From positions 1,984,001-2,048,000 of the forward strand of contig NZ_JBIYZW010000001.1 in the NCBI RefSeq assembly GCF_044628455.1: a stretch of DNA of 64,000 bases, given 5' to 3'. The notes below the pieces were generated by a model, which searched no databases, was not told the DNA's origin, and saw nothing but the letters and a program-made list of their open reading frames with translations. The translations under genes were made by a program, and so were the position numbers. Below, piece after piece: positions 23,763 through 32,237 of this stretch. This DNA is from Solirubrum sp044628455 (GTDB taxonomy: Bacteria; Bacteroidota; Bacteroidia; Cytophagales; Hymenobacteraceae). The stretch's first letter is position 1, and every line of letters starts with the position of its first letter.

Positions 23763-25319
23763 ATGAAAAATATCGTTCTCCGCGCCGGCTTTCTGCTGCT
23801 GGGCGCGGCCTCGCTGGCCCGGCCGGCCACCGCGGCCGACGTAGTGGAGCTGCGTCAGCCCAAAGCCGCCAAAGTGGTGGTGATGCTGCGCTTCAACAAC
23901 GGCTCGGCCTCCGACCCCAAGGGCAAGGAAGGCCTCACCTACCTCACCTCCCAGCTGGTAACCGAAAGCGGCACCAAGGACCTCACGGCCGCCCAGATCA
24001 AGGACCTGATCTACCCCATGGCGGCCCAGTACGGCGCCCAGACGGATAAAGAGGTTACCACCTTCACCTTCCAGGTGCACCCCGACCACCTCGACAAGTT
24101 TTACCCGGTGCTCAAGGGCCTGATGCTCACGCCCTCGTTCACCCAGGAAGACTTCGACCGCCTCAAGTCCAACCAGCTCAACTACGTGGACCAGCTCATC
24201 CGGGCCTCGTCGGACGAGGACTACAGCAAGATGGCGCTGGAAGATCAGCTGTTCCGCGGCACCCGCTACCAGCACATGACGCGCGGCACCGCGGCCGGCG
24301 TGAAAAGCCTCACGCTCGACGACGTGAAGCAGTACCACGCCAGGGCCTTCGGCAAAAACAACCTCACCATCGGGCTGGCCGGCAACTACCCCGCCGCCTT
24401 TGCCAAGCGCCTGAAGGACGATCTGGAAAAGCTGCCTACGGCTACGGTGAAGCCGGAAGTGCCTAAAGTGGCGGCGCCCAAGGGCATGCGCGTGGAAATC
24501 ATCAGCAAGCCCGACGCCCTGGGCTCAGCCGTGTACGCCGGTTTCCCCATCGAAACCACCCGCGCCAAGGACGACTTTGTGGCCCTGATGGTGGCCAACT
24601 CCTACCTGGGGGAGCACCGCAAGAGCTACGGCAAGCTCTACGAAAAGATCCGCACGACCCGCTCGATGAACTACGGCGACTACAGTTACATCGAGTGGTA
24701 CGAGGCCGGCGGCTCCAACATGCTGCCCGTGCCCGGCACGGCCCGCAAAGCCAACTACGCCAGCATCTGGCTGCGCCCGGTGCAGATTGCCGAGGGCCTG
24801 CGCAAGCAGTACCCCGACGAGCTGGGCACGCTGAAAGTGGGTCACGCCCCGTTTGCCTTCCGCCTGGCCTTGCGCGAGATGGACGACCTGGTGCAGAACG
24901 GCCTGACCCAGGAGGAATTTGAGCTGACGCGCACCTTCCTGCGCTCCTACACCAAGCTCTACGGCATGACGCCCGCCAAGCAGCTCGGCTTTTTGCTCGA
25001 CTCGAAGTACTACGGCCGCAAAGACTGGCTGGGCGAGCTGGACGCGCAGCTGGCCAAGCTCACCCTGGCCGACGTGAACAAGGCTATCAAGAAGCACTGG
25101 CAGACGCAGAACATGTACGTCACCATCGTAACCGACGACAGCGAAGCCCAGCCCCTGGCCGACGTGCTCAAGAACAACACCCCTTCTCCCATGAGCTACG
25201 CCAAGGTGGTGCGCGAAGGCCTGCCCAAGGAAGTGCTGGCCGAAGACGAGCAGGTGGCCGGCTTCAAGCTGAACGTGAGCGAGGTGAAAATCGTGGACAC
25301 CAAGGACACGTTCAAATAG
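23763..25319 (+). CDS. M16B peptidase-like protein, non-catalytic partner
   Basis: 518 residues from MKNIVLRAGFLLLGAAS with a signal peptide (an ATG five codons earlier is in frame). The M16 fold is clear (SASDPKGKEGLTYLTSQLV), but where HxxEH should stand the sequence reads GLTYLTSQLV, so zinc binding and catalysis are lost. Downstream segments EDFDRLKSNQLNYVDQL and LAGNYPAAFAKRL keep the family shape. It probably contributes the R/Y-type substrate-binding half of a heterodimer with the upstream protein. The two genes form an operon. Confidence 0.92.
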   Translation: MKNIVLRAGFLLLGAASLARPATAADVVELRQPKAAKVVVMLRFNNGSASDPKGKEGLTYLTSQLVTESGTKDLTAAQIKDLIYPMAAQYGAQTDKEVTTFTFQVHPDHLDKFYPVLKGLMLTPSFTQEDFDRLKSNQLNYVDQLIRASSDEDYSKMALEDQLFRGTRYQHMTRGTAAGVKSLTLDDVKQYHARAFGKNNLTIGLAGNYPAAFAKRLKDDLEKLPTATVKPEVPKVAAPKGMRVEIISKPDALGSAVYAGFPIETTRAKDDFVALMVANSYLGEHRKSYGKLYEKIRTTRSMNYGDYSYIEWYEAGGSNMLPVPGTARKANYASIWLRPVQIAEGLRKQYPDELGTLKVGHAPFAFRLALREMDDLVQNGLTQEEFELTRTFLRSYTKLYGMTPAKQLGFLLDSKYYGRKDWLGELDAQLAKLTLADVNKAIKKHWQTQNMYVTIVTDDSEAQPLADVLKNNTPSPMSYAKVVREGLPKEVLAEDEQVAGFKLNVSEVKIVDTKDTFK

Positions 25320-25357
25320 GCGTTTCCCGGCTTCAACCGGACTTTTTACTCTGCCCG

Positions 25358-25393
25358 AAACCCGCCCGGCCCCGGCCGCGGCGGGTTTCTTTT
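25358..25393 (+). terminator. Intrinsic terminator of the M16 pair
   Basis: AAACCCGC pairs with GCGGGTTT around a CCGG-rich loop, followed by CTTTTG. Confidence 0.85.
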
Positions 25394-25470
25394 GGCCCGC
25401 CGGTTAAACCCGGCCGGGTAGCCGGCATCTATGAGAGCAGAAACCACCAACCCCCACTACTCGCATAAAC

Positions 25471-26436
25471 ATGAAGACTTCCTCCTGGCTGAAAACCCTG
25501 GCGCTTTCCTGCGCCCTGCTGCCCGTCGCCCCGGCCTTCAGTGCCTTCCTCGGGCAGGAACCGGCGGCCTTTGAGCAGGGCGGCCCCGGCAAGCACCGCG
25601 GCGGCAAGGGCCACAAAGGCAACCCCGAAATGCGCGCCTACCGGCAGCAGAACGTGCTGCCCGTGGTGCGCCAGCAGCGCCAGAAGCTCGACGCCCAGCT
25701 CTCGGCCGCCGACAAAACCCAGCTCGAGGGCTACCGCGCCCAGCTCAAGGCCCTGCGCGAGAAAAACCAGGCCTTCCGCCAAAGCCTGCGCCCGGCCGCC
25801 GGCAGCGCCCGCCCCGAGAAAGGCCAGCGCCCAGCCCTGACCGACGCCCAGAAGCAGCAGCTGCAGCAGCTGCGCACCGAGCAGCGCGCCATCATGCAGA
25901 ACGTGCAGCAGCTAGCCAGCAAGTACGAGGCCACTATCCAGCAACTAGCCGCCGAAGTGCAGCCCCAGCGCGACCAGTGGACTGCCGACCTGAAGGCCCT
26001 GCGCGAGAAAAGCCTGACGCCCGAGCAAAAGCAGAAAATGCAGCAGCGCCAGCAGCTGGCCGGCAAGGATGGTAAAGGCCGTAAGGACGGCAAAGGCCCC
26101 GGCGGCCAGAATTACTTCGCCCCCGCCCGCTTCCTGCTGATGAGCCCCACCGCTCCGCTGAAAAAAGAGCGTACGGAGCGCGGCGGCCGCGCGGCCCTCT
26201 ACCCCAACCCGGCCGGCGCCACCCAGCGCCTGGAGTACGAGGTGAAGAAGGAAGGCAGCGTGAAGGTGGAGCTGCAGGACGAGCGCGGCAAAACCCTGCG
26301 CACCCTGCTCGACGCCAAGCAGGCCAAGGGCCCACAGACGCTGGAAGTCAACCTCTCGGACCTGCCCCGCGGCACCTACTACTACAAAATCACCGGCAAA
26401 AACCTGAGCGAAACCCGCCGTTTCGTGAAGGAATAA
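25471..26436 (+). CDS. Secreted Gln/Lys-rich coiled-coil protein with type IX secretion sorting domain
   Basis: 321 residues. The signal peptide (MKTSSWLKTLALSCALLPV...) is followed by a GPGKHRGGKGHKG basic stretch and a long helical region rich in Gln, Lys and Ala (about 55-200), partly reminiscent of Spy/CpxP-like LTxxQ chaperones (LTDAQKQQLQQL, LTPEQKQKMQQ). The last ~80 residues are a T9SS type A sorting domain: LYPNPAGATQRLEYEV, KTLRTLLDAKQ, DLPRGTYYYKI and a final RRFVKE. It is likely carried by the type IX system and left on the cell surface or released. Terminators stand on both sides, so it is monocistronic. Confidence 0.85.
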   Translation: MKTSSWLKTLALSCALLPVAPAFSAFLGQEPAAFEQGGPGKHRGGKGHKGNPEMRAYRQQNVLPVVRQQRQKLDAQLSAADKTQLEGYRAQLKALREKNQAFRQSLRPAAGSARPEKGQRPALTDAQKQQLQQLRTEQRAIMQNVQQLASKYEATIQQLAAEVQPQRDQWTADLKALREKSLTPEQKQKMQQRQQLAGKDGKGRKDGKGPGGQNYFAPARFLLMSPTAPLKKERTERGGRAALYPNPAGATQRLEYEVKKEGSVKVELQDERGKTLRTLLDAKQAKGPQTLEVNLSDLPRGTYYYKITGKNLSETRRFVKE

Positions 26437-26460
26437 GCGCCCAGCACCCCTTCCCGCAGC

Positions 26461-26497
26461 AGCGCCCCGGCCCATTCGGCCGGGGCGCTGTTTTTTT
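26461..26497 (+). terminator. Intrinsic terminator after the T9SS cargo gene
   Basis: AGCGCCCCGG pairs with CCGGGGCGCT, then GTTTTTTT. Confidence 0.95.
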
Positions 26498-26663
26498 ACG
26501 CCTGGCTTTTTCCATTCCGCTGGGCAGCTGGAATTGGCTCGGGCGGAATTTGCGGGCCGGCACCCCTATTTTTACGCCGGGCACGTTGCTGTGCGTACTC
26601 TCTTCCGGGGCCGGGCCCGAACCCGTTTATCCGACCCGGCCCATTTTCTAAATCCGCTGATTC

Positions 26664-27224
26664 GTGCTTCGACTGCTGCTTGCCGCCTGCTCCCTGCTGC
26701 TTTCTGCCCTGTTGCTGGCGGGCTGCTGCGGCGCCATATCCTGCGACTGTCAGGACGAGCGCGACGACGCCCTGCTGCTGCGCTTCAGCGCTGACTCGAC
26801 CGGGGGCACCGGCTTCCGCGCCGCCGAGGTCGACACCGTGCTGCTGGTGCGCCGCGTGCTGCCCCAGGATTCGGTGCGGGGTACCGTGCCCGATACGGCC
26901 CGGCTGATTCGGCCCGCGGCCCAGGTCTTCGAGCCGCTGGTACTCGACAACACCACGCCCTTTCCGGCGCGGGCCGGCCGCAAGCTCGACGCCTACCGCT
27001 ACCACATTGTGCTGCCCGGCCCGCGCCGCCGCTCCCCGGTGCGCCGCCGCTACACGCTCACCGAGCTCAGCGTGGACGGCCGGCTCGACACCGACGGCTG
27101 CTGCACCTGCTACGAGAACACGGCCAAGTCGCTGCGCCTGGGCTTGCCCGGTGGCAGCAGCCGGGTGGTGAATGCCTACAGCCCGCCGGGCGCCGCGCCC
27201 GTGGTGACGGTGCTGCCGCGCTAA
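26664..27224 (+). CDS. Hypothetical cysteine-rich lipoprotein
   Basis: 186 residues from a GTG. It begins VLRLLLAACSLLLSALLLAGC, with a lipobox (LLAGC) and six further cysteines in CCGAISCDC and DGCCTCYEN. The latter could form disulfides or bind metal. The rest is beta-rich (YTLTELSVDGRLDTDG). I recognise no family; it looks like a Cytophagales-specific outer-membrane lipoprotein. No ATG start fits the signal peptide as well. Confidence 0.7.
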   Translation: MLRLLLAACSLLLSALLLAGCCGAISCDCQDERDDALLLRFSADSTGGTGFRAAEVDTVLLVRRVLPQDSVRGTVPDTARLIRPAAQVFEPLVLDNTTPFPARAGRKLDAYRYHIVLPGPRRRSPVRRRYTLTELSVDGRLDTDGCCTCYENTAKSLRLGLPGGSSRVVNAYSPPGAAPVVTVLPR

Positions 27225-27319
27225 GCCGACCGGTCAGCGGAAAAAGCCACCCCGGGCGCGGCGCCTGCGTATAGCGGTGGGTACGGCATTCCGTACCGCT
27301 GCTGCCACTGCTGCCCACC

Positions 27320-29662
27320 ATGCCGACCCCTGCCAAGGATACTTCGACGGCCCCCGCGCCGCCCGCTTTTTACTTTACTACCACGCTCAGCCTCGAGCCC
27401 ATCATTGCCTGGTGGCAGGCCCGGGCCGACGACGCCAACCCCGGCCTGGCGCTGCTGGCCCGGGGCATTCTGCGCGAGGTGGAGCAGCAGCCCGAGCTGC
27501 GCGGCCCCCTGGCCGACCCCCAGAACCTGTCGCCGCGGGCCAGCCAGCTCATCGAGTCGCTGATGGTGGCCGTGTTTCCGCCGGCCTCCTTCGCCACCGA
27601 CATCATTGGGGCCGTTCCGCCCTTTCAGCGCTACAGCTTCTACCACACCCCGCGCTTTGCCCAGGTGCTGCTGGGCGCCGACCACCGCGTGAAGCAGCCG
27701 CTCAACATCGACGTGGCCACTATGGAGCGCCACCTGGTACACATGGTGTATTTCCTGATCATGGAAAAGCTCTACGGCGTGGAGATGCCCGACGCGGGCA
27801 ACATCATCTTTACCGTGCCCGACTACGGCATGGGCCTGTACCGGCACTACTCGGTGGTGTTCGACTCGGCCTTTCTCGACGTGCACGTGGTGGGCCAGCG
27901 CCCCGAGCTGTCGGCCGAGCAGCTCGACCAGCTGGCCCGCAACCCGCGCAGCCTGGAGCTGTGGAGCGAGCTGCTGCCCCCCGAAAATTTCGTACTGGAG
28001 GGCTTCAACCTGCTGCACCTGACCGACGTCACCGACCAGGAAATTCTCTCGGAGCTGAAGTACGACCTGCTCGAGCGCGACGTGCTGCAGGCCGCCGACC
28101 GCCTCGAGCAGATTCAGGAAAAGCTGCGCGTGCTCTTCGGCCGCCCGGCCCTGCAGCTGGGCATTGCCGCCTACGACGAAAAGAAAAAGGCCTTCGTGGA
28201 TTTCGGCCGGCGCATCAACCACTCCTTTCTGATGAAGCAGCTGCAGCGCCAGCATGCCACCTCGGGCTTCCGGCGGGTGTACCAGCAGCTCCTGCAGGAG
28301 CGCCGCCCCCTGGTGCTGGAAGACGTGCAGACGGCCGACATTCCCGGTGATTTGCGCGAGCAGCTGCTGGGCATGGGCATCCGCTCGATGATTCTGGCGC
28401 TGCTGCCCTACGGCGACGACGCGGTGGGTTTGCTGGAGCTAGGCTCCCCCACCGCGGGCGACCTGACGCAGTTCGACCTCGACAAGGTATCGGCGTTTCA
28501 GCCCCTGTTTGCCGTGGCCGTGAAGCGCAACGCCGAAGAGCTGCAGACGCGCGTGCAGGCCGTCATCAAGGAACGCTTCACCGCCATTCACCCCAGCCTG
28601 GAGTGGCGCTTCACCGACGCGGCCCTGAACCTGCTCGAGAAAATCGACGAGGGCAACAAGAACGCCGAAATGGAGCCCATCGTGTTTCACGACGTGTACC
28701 CGCTCTACGGCTCGTTCGACGTGCGCGGCTCCAGCACGGCCCGCAACGAGGCCATTCAGGCCGACCTCATCGAGCACCTGACCCTAGCCAACCGCGTGCT
28801 CAAGAAAGCCACCGAGTTTCAGGCCCTGCCCATCCTCGACGAGCTCAAGTTCTACGTCACCAAAAACCTGCGCCGCCTCAAGCAGGGCATATTGTCGGGC
28901 GACGAAGTGAGCATTTTTGAGTCGCTGAAATCGGAGGTGGAGCCCTTGTTTCAGTACCTGGCCCAGCACACGCCCGAGCTGCGGCCGGTCATTGGCGAGT
29001 ACTGGAACAACATCGACCCTGAGCTGGGCATTCTCTACAAGCGCCGCAAGGCCTTCGAGGAAAGCATCACCCGCCTCAACGACACGGTGAGCGACTACCT
29101 CGACGAGGAAGACCGCAAGGCCCAGCTGATGTACCCCCACTACTTCCAGCGCTTCAAAACCGACGGCGTGGAGTTCAACGTGTACGTAGGCGCCTCGCTG
29201 GTGCACGACAAGCCCTTCGACCTGATCTTCCTGAAAAACCTGCGTCTGTGGCAGCTGCTGGTCACCTGCGAGGTAACCCGCCTGACCCACCGCCTCCGGG
29301 ACACGCTGTCGCTGCCGCTCGAAACCACCCAGCTCATCCTCATTCACAGCCAGTCGCTGAGTATCCGCTTTCGCGCCGACGAGCGGCAATTCGACGTGGA
29401 CGGGGCCTACAACATCCGCTACGAAATCATCAAGAAGCGCATCGACAAGGCCACCGTGCTGGGCACCGGCGAGCGGCTCACCCAGCCCGGCTACATTGCC
29501 CTGGTGTATGCCCAGCCCCGCGAAGGCGCCGAATACCGCGAGTACATCGACTATTTGCAGGACCGCCACCTGCTTGAGCCCGGCCTGGAAGAGCTGGAGC
29601 TGGAAGAGCTGCAGGGGGCCAAGGGTTTGCTGGCCTTGCGCGTGAAGGTGAAGCTGGACTAA
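27320..29662 (+). CDS. Large cytoplasmic GAF-domain-like protein
   Basis: 780 residues without signal peptide or membrane span. The N-terminal third (to ~310) is helical. A GAF-like section lies at ~310-410 (RRPLVLEDVQTADIP, MGIRSMILALLPYGDDAVGLLELGS). A second helical region follows (NKNAEMEPIVFHDVYPLYGS, SVRGSS-type segments), then a C-terminal alpha/beta part with RFRADERQFDVDGAYNIRYE. GAF domains sense small ligands, so a signalling role is possible, but no output domain (kinase, cyclase, HTH) is visible. I know such proteins as conserved hypothetical GAF proteins in Cytophagales. It is probably transcribed alone. Confidence 0.8.
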   Translation: MPTPAKDTSTAPAPPAFYFTTTLSLEPIIAWWQARADDANPGLALLARGILREVEQQPELRGPLADPQNLSPRASQLIESLMVAVFPPASFATDIIGAVPPFQRYSFYHTPRFAQVLLGADHRVKQPLNIDVATMERHLVHMVYFLIMEKLYGVEMPDAGNIIFTVPDYGMGLYRHYSVVFDSAFLDVHVVGQRPELSAEQLDQLARNPRSLELWSELLPPENFVLEGFNLLHLTDVTDQEILSELKYDLLERDVLQAADRLEQIQEKLRVLFGRPALQLGIAAYDEKKKAFVDFGRRINHSFLMKQLQRQHATSGFRRVYQQLLQERRPLVLEDVQTADIPGDLREQLLGMGIRSMILALLPYGDDAVGLLELGSPTAGDLTQFDLDKVSAFQPLFAVAVKRNAEELQTRVQAVIKERFTAIHPSLEWRFTDAALNLLEKIDEGNKNAEMEPIVFHDVYPLYGSFDVRGSSTARNEAIQADLIEHLTLANRVLKKATEFQALPILDELKFYVTKNLRRLKQGILSGDEVSIFESLKSEVEPLFQYLAQHTPELRPVIGEYWNNIDPELGILYKRRKAFEESITRLNDTVSDYLDEEDRKAQLMYPHYFQRFKTDGVEFNVYVGASLVHDKPFDLIFLKNLRLWQLLVTCEVTRLTHRLRDTLSLPLETTQLILIHSQSLSIRFRADERQFDVDGAYNIRYEIIKKRIDKATVLGTGERLTQPGYIALVYAQPREGAEYREYIDYLQDRHLLEPGLEELELEELQGAKGLLALRVKVKLD

Positions 29663-29676
29663 GCGCTGCGCCCGGT

Positions 29677-30336
29677 TTAGTCTCGCTTCAGCCGCTGCTG
29701 CACCGTGAGGCGCACCACTACCACCCAGAGCGTGCCGGCGGCGAAACCCGCCAGCACGTCGGTGGGGTAGTGCACGTGCAGGTAGATGCGGCTGAGGCCG
29801 ATGAGCAAGGCCCAGAGCAGCAGTGCCGCCATGCCGCCCACCCGGCGGCCGTGCTGCCACAGGTGCCAGGCCAGCATGCCGTAAAGCGCCACCCCAATCA
29901 TGGCGTGGCCGCTGGGAAAGCTCAGGCCCGGCTGCGGCAGCAGGGCCGTGTCGGGGCGCACCCGGCCGAAGTACAGCTTCAGGCCCTGGTTGAACAACGC
30001 CGCGCCCGCCACGGCGGCAAACACCTCCACGGCCTCGCGGCGCAGCTTGCGCCACCACAGCAGCGCCGGCAGTAGCAAAGCCACGGCCACAAACCAGCGC
30101 GCCGAGCCGAAAAACGTGACGCCCCGCACCCAGTCGGTGAGGCCGGGCCGGGCGGCGCGCAGCTGGTCGAACCAGGCGAAGACGGCCGAATCGAACTGCT
30201 CGGGGCCGGCGTAGAACACCAGCCGCGTGAGGTAGAGAAAGCCCGCAAACGAGGCCGCAAACGCCACCATGGCCAGTACCAGCTCGGCGGAGAGCTGCCC
30301 GAGCAGGCGCAGCAGAAAGGCAGAAAGGCGGTTCAT
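29677..30336 (-). CDS. PAP2-superfamily membrane phosphatase (paralogue 1)
   Basis: 219 residues with about six transmembrane helices. The three phosphatase motifs are present: KLYFGRVRP (KxxxxxxRP form), PSGHAM and SRIYLHVHYPTDV (SRxxxxxHxxxD). It dephosphorylates lipid or polyprenyl phosphates (phosphatidate, undecaprenyl diphosphate) at the periplasmic face. A second PAP2 gene, same orientation and similar layout, lies beyond the tRNA-Leu gene at 30675-31394. They look like diverged duplicates. Confidence 0.93.
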   Translation of the reverse strand: MNRLSAFLLRLLGQLSAELVLAMVAFAASFAGFLYLTRLVFYAGPEQFDSAVFAWFDQLRAARPGLTDWVRGVTFFGSARWFVAVALLLPALLWWRKLRREAVEVFAAVAGAALFNQGLKLYFGRVRPDTALLPQPGLSFPSGHAMIGVALYGMLAWHLWQHGRRVGGMAALLLWALLIGLSRIYLHVHYPTDVLAGFAAGTLWVVVVRLTVQQRLKRD

Positions 30337-30403
30337 ACCCGGCGAAGTAAGCCAAGGGCCGCCCCAAAACCTACCCCGACAGCCCGAACAAAGCCGCCGG
30401 GCC

Positions 30404-30443
30404 CGAAAAACAAGAAAGCCGGCCCTTGCGGAACCGGCTTTCT
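30404..30443 (-). terminator. Terminator of tRNA-Leu
   Basis: On the minus strand AGAAAGCCGG pairs with CCGGCTTTCT and is followed by TGTTTTT, starting a few bases past the tRNA 3' end. Confidence 0.9.
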
Positions 30444-30449
30444 ATGTTG

Positions 30450-30531
30450 TGCGGTCGGAGAGACTCGAACTCTCACACCTTTCGGAACTGCCGCCTGAAG
30501 ACAGCGCGTCTACCAATTTCGCCACAACCGC
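30450..30531 (-). tRNA. tRNA-Leu (anticodon CAG)
   Basis: The minus-strand sequence folds as a class II tRNA: acceptor GCGGTTG/CGACCGC, D-arm GCG...CGC, anticodon stem CTGTC/GGCAG with loop TTCAGGC (anticodon CAG), a long variable arm (TTCCGAAAGGT) and T-arm GAGAG-TTCGAGT-CTCTC. The discriminator base is A and CCA is not encoded. It reads CUG leucine codons, which are heavily used in these GC-rich genes. Confidence 0.96.
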
Positions 30532-30581
30532 AACGAAGCATTTCAGTTGGCGTCCCGCTTACCGGGAGTTGAAATGTGATA

Positions 30582-30612
30582 CAAAAGTAGGGCGCGGGGG
30601 CGTTGCTGTCAA
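30582..30612 (-). promoter_or_regulatory. Promoter of tRNA-Leu
   Basis: Minus strand: TTG (complement of 30610-30612), exactly 20 nt, then TACTTTTG (complement of 30582-30589). This is a perfect consensus and lies about 50 bp before the tRNA 5' end. Confidence 0.85.
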
Positions 30613-30674
30613 GCCCGGGGGCAAAAAAACCTGACTGGCTTCGGCTTCCCAACTGACTATCAGGCCCAAATTTT

Positions 30675-31394
30675 TCAATGCACGTCGATAACCGGGCCGG
30701 AGCCGTGCTCGGGACGCACGCGCTTCTTGGTAAACAGCTCCAGCCGCCGCAGCAAGGGCAGCGCAATAAGCAGCCACAGCAGGCCGGCCGCCAAGCCGGC
30801 CAGCACATCGGAGGCATAGTGCACCCGCAGATACACCCGCGTGAGGCCGATGAGCAGGATGAGCGTGGTGAGCAGCACCGTGAGCAGCCAGCGCAACGAG
30901 CGGTTTTCCACGTGCTGCCACACCAGGTAAATGAGCAGGCCGTAGAACGAGGCCGAAATCATGGCGTGCCCGCTCGGGAAGCTCAGCCCCGAAGCCGAGG
31001 TGAGCGGCAGCGCGGGCCGGGGGCGGTTGTAAAAGCTCTTGAGCAGCAGGTTCAGGGTGATGCTGCCCAGGGCCACCACCGGTACCTTGAGCGAGTACCA
31101 GCGGTGCCGCCGAATGACCAGGAAGTAGCCGATAACCGTGAGGGCCGCTACCACGATGAAGTTGCGCGAGGCCAGAAAGGTCATGAAATCAACCCAGCCG
31201 CGGTTGTCTTCGCCCAGAAACGCGTGCGACCAGCTGAAGGCGGCCTCGTCGAAGCCGACCTGCCCGTCGCCGAGCACCTGCCGGCCCAGGGCCAGGAAAA
31301 TCACGATGCCCACGGTGCCCACCAGCAGAATCAGGGCAAACTCGGTGACGAACAACGCGGCCCCGGCCACGAGGCGGCGAAAAAACACAGTCAT
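30675..31394 (-). CDS. PAP2-superfamily membrane phosphatase (paralogue 2)
   Basis: 239 residues from MTVFFRRLVAGAALFV with about six membrane helices. Motifs are KSFYNRPRP, PSGHAMISASFYG and TRVYLRVHYASDV, so all three catalytic blocks are intact. The first serine of the third motif is replaced by threonine (LTRVYLRVHYASD), which also occurs in active relatives. It should hydrolyse lipid phosphates at the outer face of the inner membrane. The tRNA-Leu gene and its promoter separate it from its paralogue. Confidence 0.92.
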   Translation of the reverse strand: MTVFFRRLVAGAALFVTEFALILLVGTVGIVIFLALGRQVLGDGQVGFDEAAFSWSHAFLGEDNRGWVDFMTFLASRNFIVVAALTVIGYFLVIRRHRWYSLKVPVVALGSITLNLLLKSFYNRPRPALPLTSASGLSFPSGHAMISASFYGLLIYLVWQHVENRSLRWLLTVLLTTLILLIGLTRVYLRVHYASDVLAGLAAGLLWLLIALPLLRRLELFTKKRVRPEHGSGPVIDVH

Positions 31395-31496
31395 GCGCAG
31401 GGAAACGGGGAGGTTTGCTTCCCGCAACGCAAACCGCGCCCCGAAGGATGTGCCGTACCTTGCCGCCCGGCGCCCCTGCCCCCCGCCCCGCTGCCC

Positions 31497-32150
31497 ATGC
31501 CGGCTCCCGATTTCAACTCCGTGGCCGCGTTCTACGACCCGCTCGCCCGTTTCGTGTTCGGCCGCACCTTGCTGCGGGCCCAGCAGGCGGTGCTGCTCGC
31601 GGGTTTGCCGCCGGCTGCAGCCCGGGTGCTGTTTATCGGCGGCGGCACGGGCCGGGTGCTGCCCGAAGTGCTGCGGCGCTGCCCCGGCGCGCAGGTGCTG
31701 TACGTGGAAGCCTCGGCCGAAATGCTGCGCCGCGCCCGCCGCCACCTGCGGCGGGAGCTGCCTGAAGCCGCGGCGCGGGTAACCTTCGTGCACGGCACCG
31801 AGGCCGACCTGCCCCCCAGCCCGCCCTGCGACGCACTGCTGGCCTTTTTCCTGTTCGACCTGTTTCCCGCGCCCGAGCTGGCCGCTTTGCTCAAACGCCT
31901 GCACCCGCACACCCACCCCGGTACCCGCTGGCTGCTGGCCGACTTTGCCCCGCCGCGCCGCCGCTGGCAGCGCGGCCTGCACGCGCTCATGTACCGCTTT
32001 TTCGGCCTGGCCTCGGGCGTGGCGGCCCGGCAGTTGCCCGACGTGGCCACCGCCCTGCACCGGCTGGGCTTGCAGCGCCGCTGGCAGCAGCTGTGGGTTG
32101 ATGGCCTGGTAGAAGCCGCCGTGTGGAGCGAGCAGCCGCTTGACCACTAG
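31497..32150 (+). CDS. Class I SAM-dependent methyltransferase
   Basis: 217 residues from MPAPDFNSVAAFYD. AAFYDPLARFVFG at the N-terminus and the glycine-rich motif I VLFIGGGTGRVLPEVL are typical, followed by YVEASAEMLRRA (motif II) and a motif-IV-like DALLAFFLFDLFP. The set resembles UbiE/COQ5-like enzymes, acting on an unknown small molecule or quinone. Motif I carries FIGGGTG in place of the usual DxGxGxG, as in a subset of this family. The gene diverges from the PAP2 gene and precedes the M61 peptidase by 87 bp. Confidence 0.87.
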   Translation: MPAPDFNSVAAFYDPLARFVFGRTLLRAQQAVLLAGLPPAAARVLFIGGGTGRVLPEVLRRCPGAQVLYVEASAEMLRRARRHLRRELPEAAARVTFVHGTEADLPPSPPCDALLAFFLFDLFPAPELAALLKRLHPHTHPGTRWLLADFAPPRRRWQRGLHALMYRFFGLASGVAARQLPDVATALHRLGLQRRWQQLWVDGLVEAAVWSEQPLDH

Positions 32151-32237
32151 CAGCCTCTCCGGTTGGGCGCAACGCCCGCCGCATTTCGGCGTCTGCTGGG
32201 CGCGGCGTACTTTCGGCCGCCACTTTCCCCGCTTGCC

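Noticed and set aside
22031..23830. Minus-strand frame of about 600 codons
   Set aside because: Antisense of the M16 peptidase gene; composition typical of a shadow.
30269..30634. Plus-strand frame across the tRNA region
   Set aside because: It runs through the tRNA-Leu gene and its terminator on the opposite strand.
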